DNA of 64,000 nt from Pristionchus mayeri (GCA_036245805.1 BTRK01000001.1:37708995-37772994), one strand, 5' to 3'; counted from the first letter of the stretch, positions 44,550 to 55,599 are shown. Numbers and translations: made by a program. The notes: generated by a model not told the origin, from the letters alone.

Positions 44550-45030
44550 ATCATTTCCAATCGATAATTGTAGATCGAGGAGTTCCTGACGCGCGCCTTC
44601 AATTCCATCCTGAGCCCAAGCATTTTTGTCATGATGCGTTCCGAGAACCACTAGTAGAGCATCAATACTAGTCCACTAGTAAGAGATATGATTGGCAATT
44701 CGGAGAAGAATTCCGAAATCGCGATCCTCCTCCTCCTCAAATTTCGCAATATGCTAGGGGGAGATTGCGATATCGCTATTTCACTCCGAATTGCTAATCT
44801 TAGTAAGATAGTTGTCTCTTCCGTTGCATTCTTGCAACTCTCATCCTAATTCGACATCGAAAATTCCTCATTTTCTGCGTTTAGAAAACTAACCTGAACG
44901 ATTCGCAGAGATATGTGGTGCAACATGATACAAGCAACATGTCATTACAGTCGCAACGCTGCGAGTACTGGCGCGATCCCTCGGCGATTCTCTCCCCGTC
45001 CCACCATCCCCTAATTTCCATCAACGATTG
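44550..45030 (+). pseudogene. Duplicated 3' end of glb-33 (unit 2)
   Basis: Copies of glb-33 exon 21 (44562-44616, broken after about 50 bases by a deletion relative to 41279-41350), of the intron fold-back (44688-44804) and of exon 22 with its acceptor and stop (44947-45028). The rest of glb-33 is absent, so this is a relic that marks the edge of a segmental duplication. Confidence 0.85.
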
Positions 45031-45080
45031 AATACAAAAGAGAGAATTCAGTCGTTCCATTATTCTTTGCCATTTTATCA

Positions 45081-45316
45081 TACATGTCAGCGAAATCAGA
45101 ACGGCCACCGAGAAATTTTCGATTTCCGGCTCTCTGCGAATACGCAATTTTCAAAGTCGTGGTTGTGCTCATGTTTTTTTTTATCATGGTCGATTCCGGA
45201 AAATCGATCATGATTAAAAAATATGAGCGACTTTTAAAATTGCGTATTCGCAGAGAGCCAGAAATCAAAAATTTCTCGATGCCTCTCGGTGGCCGCTCTG
45301 ATTTCGCTGACATGTA
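45081..45316. repeat. Fold-back, both arms present (unit 2)
   Basis: ACATGTCAGCGAAATCAGA...TCTGATTTCGCTGACATGT, arms of about 95 bp around a centre with 'gattccggaaaatcgatcat'. Unit 1 retains only one arm (41804-41950). Confidence 0.85.
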
Positions 45317-45680
45317 CGATACATGTAGTATGATACAAAATAATTTGATGCAAAGTTGATGGGAACTTTGCAATTGCTGTCACGTAAGATTCGACCTAGC
45401 GCCCCAGAGACAACATTATTCGACATGAAATGTCCGTTCGTTACCTAGATCCTCGGACACATTGACTCATTAATCTTTGATCTCCTATCACGAAAATGTG
45501 AGTGTCACGGGCTCAACCATAGATACGAGTATTGTGTAATATATCCGTTTTCATCGCTAAACGTCTTCATCAAATTTACGGAATGAAATATATTCTAGAA
45601 AGATCCGGGTATCTTGATCTAAGCGAGACTCTCATTGTATTGGTCTCTTCCCTGCGCATTGTCACAGTGTTGGTATAAAA

Positions 45681-46475
45681 TTGAGTAGGTCATCCTCTAC
45701 TCATTTCCAGCGTTCTTGTGATGAGTTGCATTCCGTGCACTCTCTTCTAAGATCTCCCCTTCCCAAACGAACTGTCGATTGTCTATTGAGTGGTATCCCT
45801 CGAGTTCCTGTGCTCTATGTTTTGTATAAGACTCACAAGATTGATATGTCTTCTGCTAGCGACGACCCCAACTCCTTCCCTATTCGTCCCATCATCGGCG
45901 GTTGCGGTGGTCCGGCCGATCGTGTCTCTTGGTTCTTGTCTCAACTCCTCTCCCTCCTCTTCCAGCACATTCCCACTCATCTGACTAACACCAGGGATGC
46001 ACTCTCTGCCCTTACCATCGATCCCGACCCCGACCTGCGTTTTGAGAGCTTCGATGTTTCTGCCCTATACACTAACGATAGCAATAGTGAGGCCGTTCGG
46101 GCTACTCTCGCTCTAATGTCCATTCACTCGCACTCTCTTAACCTTCGTAGTCTCTCCATTTCTGATGTCGAGGCTCTCCTCTCATCTTGCCTCGACTGTT
46201 CTGTGTTCTCATTTGATGGTTCCTTCTATTCTCAATTTCATTGTCGCTGTGATTTATATGCATTCTCTGGAGTCCCAGACTATTCGTGGCTGATGACTGA
46301 GGATCGTGTACAAGTGCAATGGCATCGTCATCGCGTGCAAGTGCAACGGCATGGTCATCGTGTTCAAGTGCAACGGCATCGACATCGTGTTCGAGTGTGC
46401 ACCGCGAGCCATCGATTCGTCCAAGAATATCGTGCCCACAGAAGTGTGGAGAGCGACAAGAAGACATACTCTTAA
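45681..46475 (+). pseudogene. Penelope-like element reverse transcriptase fragment
   Basis: From about 45771 to 46255 the frame reads as the N-terminal half of a Penelope-type reverse transcriptase: LYKTHK, FPIRPIIGG, a THLTNTRDAL segment, then FDVSALYTN (the first catalytic Asp motif) and a CSVFSFDGSFYSQ segment. The block normally following (GxxMGSPLSP, then Y-A-D-D) is missing: after about 46260 the frame enters a 27-bp minisatellite. Penelope elements are non-LTR-like retroelements of animals, often with a GIY-YIG endonuclease, which is not seen here. The C-ending codons and lack of introns differ from neighbouring genes. Inactive truncated copy inserted between duplication units. Confidence 0.75.
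46308..46400. repeat. 27-bp minisatellite (about 3.5 units)
   Basis: Units of the form TGCAA(T/C)GGCATCG(T/A)CATCG followed by (T/C)G(T/C/G)(G/T)(T/C)(A/C)AAG. All units are the same length, a multiple of three, so every frame stays open. In one frame they encode repeated KCNGIVI-like heptads. Confidence 0.8.
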
Positions 46476-47339
46476 AAGAGTCCCATTGATAGACTACCGT
46501 ACCCTATCCAGTTTACGATATTGATATCCTGTGACTTATGCTCATTTTGTCAGATATTCAATACTCGTATTTTATGTCTTGTGGCGGAGGAGCTGTGTAC
46601 GAGCCTAGATCATAAGTCTGACCCAACGGACTACCGTAGTATATCGTAATATCGTCACCCCGTTGTTGCCACGTCTCTTCTCGGTTTTTTACCGGTTTTT
46701 GGGTTGTCGTTCCGTCCTGTTGGATGGTTGTTAGTCCGGTCACTCCCCATTAGCCGTGCAGGTGACCCTTGTAGTCTGGGGAGGCGACACTACCTTTATA
46801 CAACCACCATTCTCCCCTTTACTACTCTCTAGCTTCCATTATTAATATTGTCCGGTATGTAATAAATACTCTTTATTATTACTACTCTCACCAAGGCTCA
46901 TACACTCCCGATAGGCAAAAGGTGTGCATCTCCGAACCTGCTTTCTCGCTCGGTCTGACCTGTGAGAGGATGATGCGCATACAAGCTACTTTCAGAAATG
47001 TCAACACTAAGGTACACGGGGGTCAGACAGGAGGAATCTGATGGAAATGGAAGTAATAATTGGAAAATAGAGTGCGACACATTGAATTGCCTATTTAACA
47101 CATTTTATCCTATCGATTGGAGAGAGCTTGTATCGCAGAGGGACAAATGTGCACAGCCATCCGTCTAGGCGCTAGCATTCTTCTCAGTTCTCGACGATTC
47201 GGGCATCGAAGGCTGTGAGTGGTGGGTAGGACCTGGATGGGAACTAGAGATGGTAATACGATTCGGGGGGCATCACGTCATAATTCTCATCCGACCTAGT
47301 GCACTGGATAGTAAGGAGTTCGGGCTGCACTGTTGGGAG
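46476..47339. other. Region after the reverse transcriptase relic
   Basis: Contains 'aataaatactctttattatt' near 46861, possibly the 3' end of the retroelement, and a hairpin-core relic (CTCGCTCGGTCTGACCTG) near 46945. No gene seen. Confidence 0.4.
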
Positions 47340-47501
47340 GGCACTAGGTCGGATGAAAACCCACCGGATAAGGGCCAAAAAAGGACCCTTCTTTAGAACT
47401 TTCACAGAGACATTTTTGACACTTTGGGAGCCAACTGTGAACATGCTGGAGAAGGGTACTTTTTTGGTTCTAATCCGGTTGGTTCTCTTCCGACCTAGTA
47501 C
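47340..47501. mobile_element. MITE with CACTAGGTCGG ends (long type)
   Basis: Starts GGCACTAGGTCGGATGAAAACC and ends TTCCGACCTAGTACC. The interior pairs 'ggacccttctttagaac' with 'gaagggtacttttttgg'. It shares its termini with the CRE-MITE family but not its interior. Other copies are at 54991 and 58604. Confidence 0.75.
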
Positions 47502-47724
47502 CGTCGTGATAGGAGGGGGCTGCAGGCAGCAACTGACCAGTAGACACCGGCCCACACACGCGCCCACAGATACACCAGCCCTCTTCGGTGGCAATCTGAA
47601 AAAATTGTGTATACGCATCATTAATTAGTATTGGATGAATTATAATAACTAGCGTACCTCTATGTGCACTCTGATGTACAGGAAGAAAAGGATACCTGCA
47701 TAGGACCAATACATAATAAATATA

Positions 47725-48455
47725 CAAATATGAGAGCGTTTGCCGAAGAACCGAACATAAAAGTCGATTTTCCAATTTCATGTGATTTGGGGATCTCAAG
47801 GGTGCTGATGAAGATAGGCACAGTCATTTTGCACATGGAGCTTCCATTGGCTTCAGATGACGTTGCGTCGAATTCACATTTTCGTGTTTTCCGCTGCTCC
47901 AAAGAAAGCTAAAATTAGAGGAATTTGTTTTCTGAGGTGAAAATTTATGGCGAACACGCCTGTATATTTCATTTTTTCTTATTATATTTTGTAATTAATT
48001 GATCCCGAATCTCTCTCACCACACCACAAACCGCCCTCTGGCAGTCCTCCCTCCCCTGTCCCTCTCGCACATTAGGACTGCTTTGGAATCCTCTCTTTAC
48101 GGCGGCCCTATCGATGCATTTGCTAAGCTCGGGATTCACTCAGAGAAAAGTTGCATTTTTAATTTTTTAATTACAAAATAAGAAAAAATGAAATATACAG
48201 GCGTGTTCGACATAAAATTTCACCCCAGAAAACAAATTCCGCTAATTTCTTTGGAGAAGCGGTAAACATGAAAATGTAAATTCTATGCAACGTCATCTGG
48301 AGCCAACGTAAGCTCCATGTGCAAAATGACTGAGCCTATCTTCATCAGCACCCTTGAGAACCCCAAAATCACATGAAATTGGAAAATCGACTTTTTTTGC
48401 TGTGCCAAAATATTTTGGGTCTACTCGACTTTTGCGCAAATGCTCTCATATTCAG
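47725..48455. mobile_element. Fold-back element with a GC-richer insert in its loop
   Basis: The arms (about 47725-47995 and 48160-48455) mirror each other, including '(c)cacatggagcttcc' with 'agctccatgtg', 'cgaacacgcctgtatatttc' with its inverse, and the 'ttacaaaat' ends. The 165-base loop is C/T-rich and encodes an open segment (about 48000-48150) unlike the AT-rich arms. Lies just downstream of the four-TM gene. Confidence 0.8.
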
Positions 48456-48572
48456 TAAGAAAATGGTAAATTTTTGTCAGATGCATACGTAATTTTATTT
48501 TATGCACACAGCAATAGCCTAAAACATGCACAATGAGACGTTATTTATGTGGTTGATTCAATTTTTTAAATA

Positions 48573-49554
48573 TTAAAATATTATATTATTATTATAATCA
48601 AGAGAATATTCACCCAGCAGCAATGAGCAGATGAATATTCCGATGTCCCATAGTCCCAGATAGAGCTTGTGGATGGGTTCAAGCTTGGCTAAAGCACATT
48701 TTTCAATGTACATGTCAGAATCGGATTTTGAATCAGCAAAGCTTACTTGAGAAGCCCATCACTGGTCCGTAGATAACCGAGAATAGGAAGCCTGCGATGG
48801 CAAGCAGTGCCTGCAACATTGAGTACGTGCTGCGTTATTTACAAATTTACAAATATTTTTTCCATCCATTAATGAAAAGAAACTCTATTATCCATTATTT
48901 ATTCTATTATCGTGATACCGTATCAGGAACCATTGAAACCAGGCTCGGTTCAGGGAACGGACATTCGGCTCCAAATCGGGGACAGAAACCGCACCTAACG
49001 CCAGAGGTACCGGGACTCACCATGATACGCGCAGCATGGAAGACGACCTTTTCGCGCCTCAGAATCACTCCGAAGATTCCCGCAGTAAGGAGCGAGCAGA
49101 TGAGGGTGGATCCAATCAGCATAGCCTGCGAGAATTGAACACGGAATAATATTTGAATAATATAATTTATTATATTTTCATAGACACTGATTTTTTTCAT
49201 TTAAGTTTCCACACATCAGGTTTTGTTATCTTTGCAGATTCGCAAAATAACGAAAAAATATGCCCCCATAAGAATAACTCCATCGAAATTTCCGAAAGTG
49301 TTTTATCAGCACAATATCGCCCGTCCCCATGTCTCCAAACAAGTCCAGCAAGAACTGGCTGGAAGAACTGGCTTTTTGTTTCTTATTAATTGTAAATAAT
49401 AAGAAGTAAACAATTAACGCATCTACTTTATTTTCATTAGAAAACTCACCCAAGCCCCTGCGTTGAGTGGGTCGAGCTCGATGAAGTGAATGGGGATGGC
49501 AAGCGTGGCCAGACCCAAGATGAGGGCAGCGGCCGAGAGGGCCAGAGCGACCTT
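48573..49554 (-). CDS. Four-transmembrane protein, unknown (N-terminal exon unresolved)
   Basis: Minus strand, exons 49450-49554, 49021-49125, 48747-48810 and 48573-48688 join in phase; stop at 48573-48575. Each exon supplies one hydrophobic helix: VALALSAAALILGLATLAIP, AMLIGSTLICSLLTAGIFGV followed by basic RREK, LLAIAGFLFSVIYGP, and a last one with LWDIGIFICSLLLG. The short loops and four helices are those of a small tetraspan membrane protein, for example claudin- or MARVEL-like, but there is no W-GLW-C-C claudin mark and I cannot name the family. No convincing first exon with ATG was found upstream; a minisatellite at 49567-49659 precedes the first exon. If the GGTGAATA after LLLG is used as a donor, the C-terminus would differ. 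Confidence 0.72.
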
Positions 49555-49566
49555 CTGAAGTGCGGA

Positions 49567-49659
49567 GGATACTGTAGTATACGGTGAAAAAGACAGTTGT
49601 CGATAGCAGTTGGGGGGATACTGTAGTATACGGTGACATAAAACAGTTGTCGATAGCAC
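49567..49659. repeat. Two-copy tandem repeat (about 50 bp)
   Basis: 'gatactgtagtatacggtga' then 'acagttgtcgatagca' occurs twice in direct orientation, immediately 5' of the four-TM gene's first recognised exon. Confidence 0.85.
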
Positions 49660-49897
49660 GAGTTCAGTAGAAAATGCATTTGGCAAGCGTTTGTGTAGGG
49701 CAGGAATGAGCAACATGGAAGAAAACGCAAAAAGGGAAGAGAAGGCGATGAAGACCGTACAGCCTAGTATATTGTAACGGAATATTCAGTTGTCCATAGA
49801 ACGCAGAGTGTAAGATGATGTAGAACTTGCGGTATATTTAGGCATCGCCATGGTGCGGGATAGACGAGGAGAGGAGAGGAGAGAGGGGCGAGTCGAC

Positions 49898-50009
49898 TAG
49901 TGATGCCAAATCGGCGCGCACTCTCCTCGTTTCCCACGCTCTCTCGCCGGTCAGACAGAGCGAGAGAGCGTGTGAAACGAGGAGAGCACGCGCCGATTTG
50001 GCACCACTA
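49898..50009. mobile_element. hAT-type hairpin MITE, subfamily A, copy 4
   Basis: 112 bp, TAGTGATGCC...GGCACCACTA, with a perfect 8-bp target duplication GAGTCGAC (49890-49897 and 50010-50017). The loop is inverted (GCCGGTCAGACAGAGC) relative to copies 1-3. Confidence 0.95.
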
Positions 50010-50017
50010 GAGTCGAC

Positions 50018-52200
50018 CACTTGGAGTGGAGGAAAGAGGTGCAAGTGAGAGGGGGGAGGCGACGAGCGAAATATGCAATTCGAGGGCCCAATTAAGCAAC
50101 CAAAAAATCAGACGTTTTTCGATATAAGTCCAGTTTGCCTCATGGCACCTCGATCAATCCAGGCGTTGCGTAATCTTTCAGATATAGGTGGAATGATAAG
50201 TGGCCGTTAGAAAAGCATGGAATCAACATCGAATTCTACCTCGGGAATCTAATTCTCCTAAATTTTGCACCTTCCGATTAAGGAAGATTCAAACGTGTAC
50301 AAACGCGTTTTCGACATAACGTCGTCTGGAGCAAACGGATGCTCCGGTGCACAACGAATGTGCCCGAATGTGCACCGTAGACTACACCAAATCACACAAT
50401 TACAGAAGATGGAAATTTCTTGGCAGTGCTTTAACGATCAATGTTTGATATGTTTTCACAAACGGGCATACATAGAGTGGGGAAGAAACTAAGACATAAT
50501 TCCATGATTCCACAAGATATCACATAATTCCCTCTTTCCGTCACTATATTGTCACTGCACATGTAGTACAATGAATTGGCAAACCATTAGATTGATGCAA
50601 AAGTTTCGATACGGTTTCAAATTTTCGAGCCATAACTTTCTTCAGCTGTCGCCGAGCAAATCGGTGATTTAAAGTAGAAGAAGAAACTATTCATCTGGCC
50701 CATTTTAGTCTAGCATATGTTCCTTTTTGCTCAGTGACTCTCTCCGTTCTCGATGATTCTCGCTTGGTATTTTTAAATTAAAAACACAAAGTCCTCCTCT
50801 GAACCATCGTTGCGACATCAGCCGTCTTCAGCTATTCTCTTTTGCATTTTTGTATGATATTAGTGTATGCGTGCTCTTCATAGCGCCCTTATGGTCATAC
50901 ATTATTAATCAGACATCTACAGCAACTAGCCTGTTCTTCAACAGAAATACAAGTGAAGCTACCCAAGGAATTGCAATAGGGATTAGGGTTGGCTATTCGA
51001 ACGTTTTAAAGCTTCCCTCTCCTCGGATATCGCAATAAGTACGTTTCAATGCAACCTCGATTAGCCTACAGACACTAAATCGGATGAGGACTATGCCGTG
51101 TGAGTCATCAAAGGTTGCATGACGTCGTAGTTCTCATACGACCTAGTGCTGCGAGAAAGAGGGAGCATGAGAAGATGATGTTTTAATAAAGCAATTGATA
51201 TCCTACACCGACACTGCCGCAGAGCATCATTCGAATCTTTCATTTTAGATTAACCGAATGCTGCACGGGTGATCCACATTCCCTGCAATGTCGAAGAGAT
51301 TCTAAAGGTTATAATTTTAAATTTTAAAAAAATTTCAGGCGGATTAGGCAAATGATGGCAAGCCATCCTCAAATCTGTTTGGTAGGTCACTTTTGATTTT
51401 GAGAAAATCGCTGGCTCAGGTACAAATCGTTGAAGAAATCTCCAAGGCAATTCACCAAGGCACAAATGAGGAAGATGCGACCTGGATCAACTTCACGATA
51501 TCTGGAAGTCTTCTATGCAATCTGTTAATCATTCGTAAATTTAATAACAGAACAAAAATACACATTTTTTTCAGGTATTTAAAATATTGTATTTGAAAAA
51601 AATATTTTAAAATTTTCAGTATTTTTAAACACGGAAAAGATGTTGATCCTACTACAGGTTTTCGTCCTTCGATATGACAAATAGAGGCGGTCAGGTTGCA
51701 AATTGTATTGGAAAAAAACAGTTACTATTTGGATACACATACGAAACAAATTTTTATCATTCCAATGAATGATAAAGATGTGCATCACATTCCGGATTCT
51801 TCCTTTTGAGCTACGTTCTTCCGATGTTGTACCATATAGGGAGGGAAAGAAATGTATGAGAAATGAATGGGAATGATAGAATGTAATAAATATTTATTTG
51901 CTGTTAGAATTCAAATGCGAATAGGGAATCATATTCTTTGCACAATGCCTTTCAACTCGTAAGTAACAGTTGAACGAAGTTCAGATACTTTCAGCGCTTT
52001 GCAACACATGAACTTCATCCAAGTCTTACTTACGAGTTGAAAGAGTTTGTACTTACCAATCATTGTAACCAATCTCCCTTATATCCTCCCTCCCAGACGT
52101 TGTGCAAAGAATAAGATTCCCTATTCGCATTTGCATTCTAACAGATAAAGCAAATAAATATTCATTACATTCTATCATTTCCCATTCATTTCTCTTCCTT
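50018..52200. other. Gene-poor stretch with repeats
   Basis: AT-rich with no gene recognised. Contains a CRE-MITE relic at 51073-51149, a segment near 50090-50240 ('cagtttgcctcatggcacc', 'aatctttcagatataggtgg') that recurs at about 62720-62800, and the fold-back at 51858-52194. Confidence 0.45.
51858..52194. mobile_element. Fold-back element (about 335 bp)
   Basis: GAGAAATGAATGGGAATGATAG...CATTTCCCATTCATTTCTC, arms of about 90 bp with 'tgcgaatagggaatc' mirrored. The spacer contains 'tcaactcgtaagtaac' and its own inverse. Confidence 0.8.
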
Positions 52201-52375
52201 GTTCACCTGCCAGCCGGTCGCCAATGGCTGTGAGTATGTAACTCGTCGGAAAGTCCTACTACCGCTTTAGAATCTCCACGAAGAGACGTCGCCTTCAAGG
52301 AAGGACTCAGAAGGCGGACGCCGTTCATTCGATACTCTCCCTCGCATGCACTTAGTTGCAATCTGCAGCCTGCTG

Positions 52376-52420
52376 CAGGCGGACCAATCTGCAGCCTGCT
52401 GCAGGCGGACGACTACAGGG
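52376..52420. repeat. Tandem 26-bp duplication
   Basis: CAATCTGCAGCCTGCTGCAG followed by GCGGAC occurs twice in direct orientation; the unit itself contains the palindromic CTGCAG and GCAG core. It lies in an open frame that may belong to a 5' exon of the following gene. Confidence 0.75.
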
Positions 52421-53139
52421 ACATGCGATCCTTCCAGCTAGTTCGTGAACTCATTATTTTTTTTCCAAGTCCTCACTCATTGTTGACAAATCGTAGAGGA
52501 AGTGTTCAGTTAGTGGCGCCCGCCGTTTATGATGGTGGCGATTCTTACTTTGAAAATATACATCAACAAATCAATAAATCAATAACTTGGTGCGAAATTG
52601 GCAGACGTGTCGATCGTTCGCCCTGGCAGTGCAATGTGTCATAGAAGAAGCCGCCTCTCTTCCGGCCATCGATAGTCTCGCAATCTACATTCAGGTACAG
52701 TAAAGGATACCGTACCCGTACTGTTGCGAGGTTACGGTATCCCTTTCAGATACCGTAACCTTGCACCAGTATGCTAATACATCTTAGCAAATAAAAATAT
52801 GGGAAAATAATTATATTGCAGCGAGGTGCCTTGGGCATCGCATTCTGTATGAAGAAATGCTCATTCTTCTTCCACCCCGTAAGCGATGCAACCCGCTGGA
52901 CTAATCTCTTGCGTCTACCGCCATCCGAGTGAAGGTGAGGATTCTCGATACTTCTTCAATATGAATGCCTCCTCCCATTCAAGTCTATCTCTCCCTGATT
53001 TTCGAATACACAACGCGTCAGCGATGTACAGGAATGATAAATTAAGGGAGGAGACGAGACTGGTCTAATATAAAAAAATGTTTAAAGAAGGAGTCTCTGC
53101 AACCGTGTGCGGTTAGAGAAACGATAGGGTCTCTCTCTC

Positions 53140-53327
53140 TCACCTCGCGCGCTCTCTCGCTCTTTCCCTGAGCTTACCCTGACGTCCATTGCTGGCGATC
53201 GGCAAATCAGTTCAGAACAGAGATAAAAACATGAAAATTTCAGAATCTCTAATCGTTGGGGAAAGTTATGCAATGATAATGAAAGAAATTGTTTTAGTTT
53301 TTTTTTTTTTTTTTTTTCCTCCTTTAA
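53140..53327. mobile_element. TTAA MITE, diverged partial copy 3
   Basis: Shares 'cgctctttccctgagct', 'aatcgttg(g)gg' and the terminal TCCTCCTTTAA (TTAA 53324-53327) with the copies at 6790 and 16548; a run of T precedes the end. Lies in an intron of the preceding gene model. Confidence 0.5.
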
Positions 53328-53482
53328 GATTATATTCTCTTTCATAATTTATGTTGATGATTGACATCCTCCTCTTCTCCTCTCACTATAATTTTTTCAT
53401 CAATGACCATCTATTTCTGAAAAAAACAGGGATGAGTCTAGGTAGAAATTGAGGTGGTAGTGAATGAACTGGAGAGACGAGC

Positions 53483-53512
53483 AATCGTCTGACTCTCTTC
53501 AGTTTGCAGAAC
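53483..53512. repeat. Half of a subfamily B hairpin MITE
   Basis: GAGCAATCGTCTGACTCTCTT then CAGTTTGCAG is present, but the second arm is missing except for a short 'attgctcgg'. Confidence 0.7.
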
Positions 53513-53744
53513 ATTGCTCGGCGGGACCACTTCTCGCGCGCGGCAATTTGTTTTACTAACGGTGCGCATTGCAGTATATTGCGATGTCTGGCAAGTTTAC
53601 GACTACGGGCGGAATCCAGGAGTTCGCCAACGTAAGGAGAAAGATAAAATACCTATTCTTGTTTTTTTCTGGTGCGGCATGAGCTACATTTTGCCTCATT
53701 TTCATCATTATTTTGGAATTTTTCAAAAACAGATGGTGAAATAT

Positions 53745-54151
53745 GGGGGCATGACAAAACGGCAAACGACAAAACGGCAACGGCGCATAACTCGCTCGGA
53801 AGTCGACCCTGCAGCTTGGGAGTTGTCACATTGTTATCTGTATGAGGTACCGTAACCCTACCGTACACCAGTTCCGTGGGTCAGATCCAGTTCGTTGGGT
53901 CAACTGTTTTTCTAAAATTCTGTAAACTGTCACAAAATGATTATACCGCAGTCAGGAAACCGCATATCCATTGGGGAATTTTAGAAAAATAGTTGACCCA
54001 AGGAACTGAATCTGACCCACGGAACTGGGATACGGTAGTGTTACGGTACCTCATACAGATAACAATATGACAACTCACAAGCTGCGGGATCGACTTCTTA
54101 GCGAGCTATGCGCCGTTGCCGTTTTGTCGTTTGGCGTTTTGTCATGCCCCC
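53745..54151. mobile_element. 407-bp MITE with GGGGGCATGACAAAAC ends
   Basis: GGGGGCATGACAAAACGGC...GTTTTGTCATGCCCCC, arms over 100 bp, flanked by GAAATAT (53738-53744 and 54152-54158; 8 bp GAAATATG if one end is shortened). The inner part carries 'ccagttccgtgggtcagatc' and TACGGTA motifs, the same building blocks as in the fold-back at 13.1-14.0 kb. Confidence 0.88.
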
Positions 54152-54729
54152 GAAATATGAGGTTGTTGTTGTAAAGCATTTGCTTGAGCATCTACGCGGA
54201 AAAGTTAACCGAGTACTTCTGGCCGGCGGCCATTCTGCCATCTCCGATATCCTTCTGACATTGCTGAGCAATCTCCGCATTAATGCCATCATCTGCCGTT
54301 CGGCGTCGCTTGATACACGGTAAGAATCTGACTTATTGATTGGTTTATTGATTGATTGCTACCTATCCTTCATTTATCGATGCGGATAAGAGATTAAAAG
54401 GGACCTTTCAGGCGTTCGATCGATAGTGTGCTCAGCTCGCACCCTGAAGCTCGCCAAGATAGGAGCCGCCGGGCACACATATTTGACGTACTCCTCTCCT
54501 CGGTTGCGCAGTCTGAAGCAGATAGACCAGTCGTCGAAGAAGGAAGAGAAAACGAGTAGACATTATTCCCAGTCCATTTAATAGTAGAGCAACGAAGTTT
54601 TCGATAAAGAAACGATTGATTATGCGAACTGATTTCTCGTAAACACACGATTTCCTATGTCCTAAAATTCTTCTACCATCAAGCTCAACTCCACAGTACA
54701 TCTTTGATCCTCTCTGAACTACTTTGATC

Positions 54730-54850
54730 GCCACGGGCTCAACCATAGATACGAGTATTTTGTAAAATATCCGTGTTCATCGATAAACGTCTTCATCAAA
54801 ATTACAAACTGAAATGCATTGGAAAAAGATCGTAAAATGAGTCGGAAAAG
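54730..54850. repeat. Linker block of the tandem duplication (unit 2, 3' part)
   Basis: 'ggctcaaccatagatacgag' to 'gatcgtaaaatgagtcgga', directly followed by the secreted-peptide exon copy. Confidence 0.8.
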
Positions 54851-54896
54851 GAATACATGTGGTGCTGTTCCTCATGTTCGGATCTTTCCTTCAACA

Positions 54897-54976
54897 ATGC
54901 GTGTTCTTCTTCCTCTTCTCCGGCTGCTACTTTCGGAATGCTACTACTCAACCATCACGAACGACTACTATGCACA
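54897..54976 (+). pseudogene. Orphan first exon of the secreted Cys-rich peptide gene
   Basis: 80 bases, the same length and splice phase as exon 1 of the intact gene at 63282, with a signal-peptide-like start (MRVLLPLLRLLLS) and a GTGAGG donor. A long-type MITE starts 14 bases after the donor and no matching exons 2-4 follow. Probably dead. Confidence 0.7.
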
Positions 54977-54990
54977 GTGAGGTTATTCGG

Positions 54991-55138
54991 GACTAGGTCG
55001 ACTGAGAACCCACCGGATGACAACAAAGAAATGTACACTTCTCCAGCAAGCTCATAGTAGGTTCCCATAATGTCAACAATTTTTCTGTGAAAGTCCGACA
55101 GAAGGGTCCATTTTTGGTTCTCATCCGGCGTAGTGCCG
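54991..55138. mobile_element. Long-type CACTAGGTCGG MITE in unit 2
   Basis: Inserted in the first intron of the peptide-gene copy at the same site as the copy in unit 3 (58604-58781). The intact unit 4 gene (63362 on) lacks it. Confidence 0.75.
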
Positions 55139-55599
55139 TTTATTCATGATCTTTGATCTCTAAGACTGATTGCACCAGCAATAATTAGAATTTAGAGAAT
55201 TCTTTTTCGAGCTTCTTGTTACACCGGGTCTAAAATCAAGATGTAATTTTTCGATTCCAAAGAACAAAGATCAACTTTTGGGTCTAATTTTTTGTCTGAA
55301 GTGTATCCCGCCCATTGGCACTCCAACCATAAAGTTTGAACATCAGGTATTGACTGTTAAGAATTGTGCCACATCCACTCCGGAATCTGACGTTCGTAGA
55401 CAGCGTTTTCGTTCTCATTTGGCTCAAGAGCCCAAAATGGTTTCGAAAGCTCGTTTCACCTTTCTGCTCTCACCATTAAGTATTATTGAAACAAATGTGA
55501 AATATGTAAAATAGGTGGCACAACCTCAACTCTCCCTCCACTGTAGCATCCTCGTCGACCCGAGAAGCCTTCACGCTCCTTATCTCTTCCTGTTCCAGG

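Larger units (their letters stand above)
52605..54559 (+). pseudogene. Unrecognised gene whose exon is split by a 407-bp MITE
   Basis: Exons in phase: 52605-52694, 52822-52878, 53575-53631, then 53733-53744 continuing at 54159-54319 once the MITE and one target duplication are discounted, and 54412-54559 (TAG). Good GTAAGG/GTAAGA donors and TTGCAG/TTTCAG acceptors. An open frame at about 52275-52600 (with a FIRYSPSHALS-like run) may hold earlier exons. The predicted product has no recognised domain; a helical hydrophobic segment (VLLAGGHSAISDILLTLLS) is followed by an Arg/Glu-rich tail. With the element in place, the frame enters MITE sequence and stops within about 35 codons, so this allele looks broken unless the element is spliced out. 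Type set to pseudogene for that reason; it may be intact in other strains. Confidence 0.55.

Noticed and set aside
49830..49855. ATGGCGATGCC... as the first exon of the four-TM gene
   Set aside because: The only nearby donor gives the wrong phase for the 49554 acceptor.
52275..52644. Long open frame before the split-exon gene
   Set aside because: Kept only as a possible 5' extension in the gene's evidence; no junction joining it in phase to 52605 with a good donor was found.
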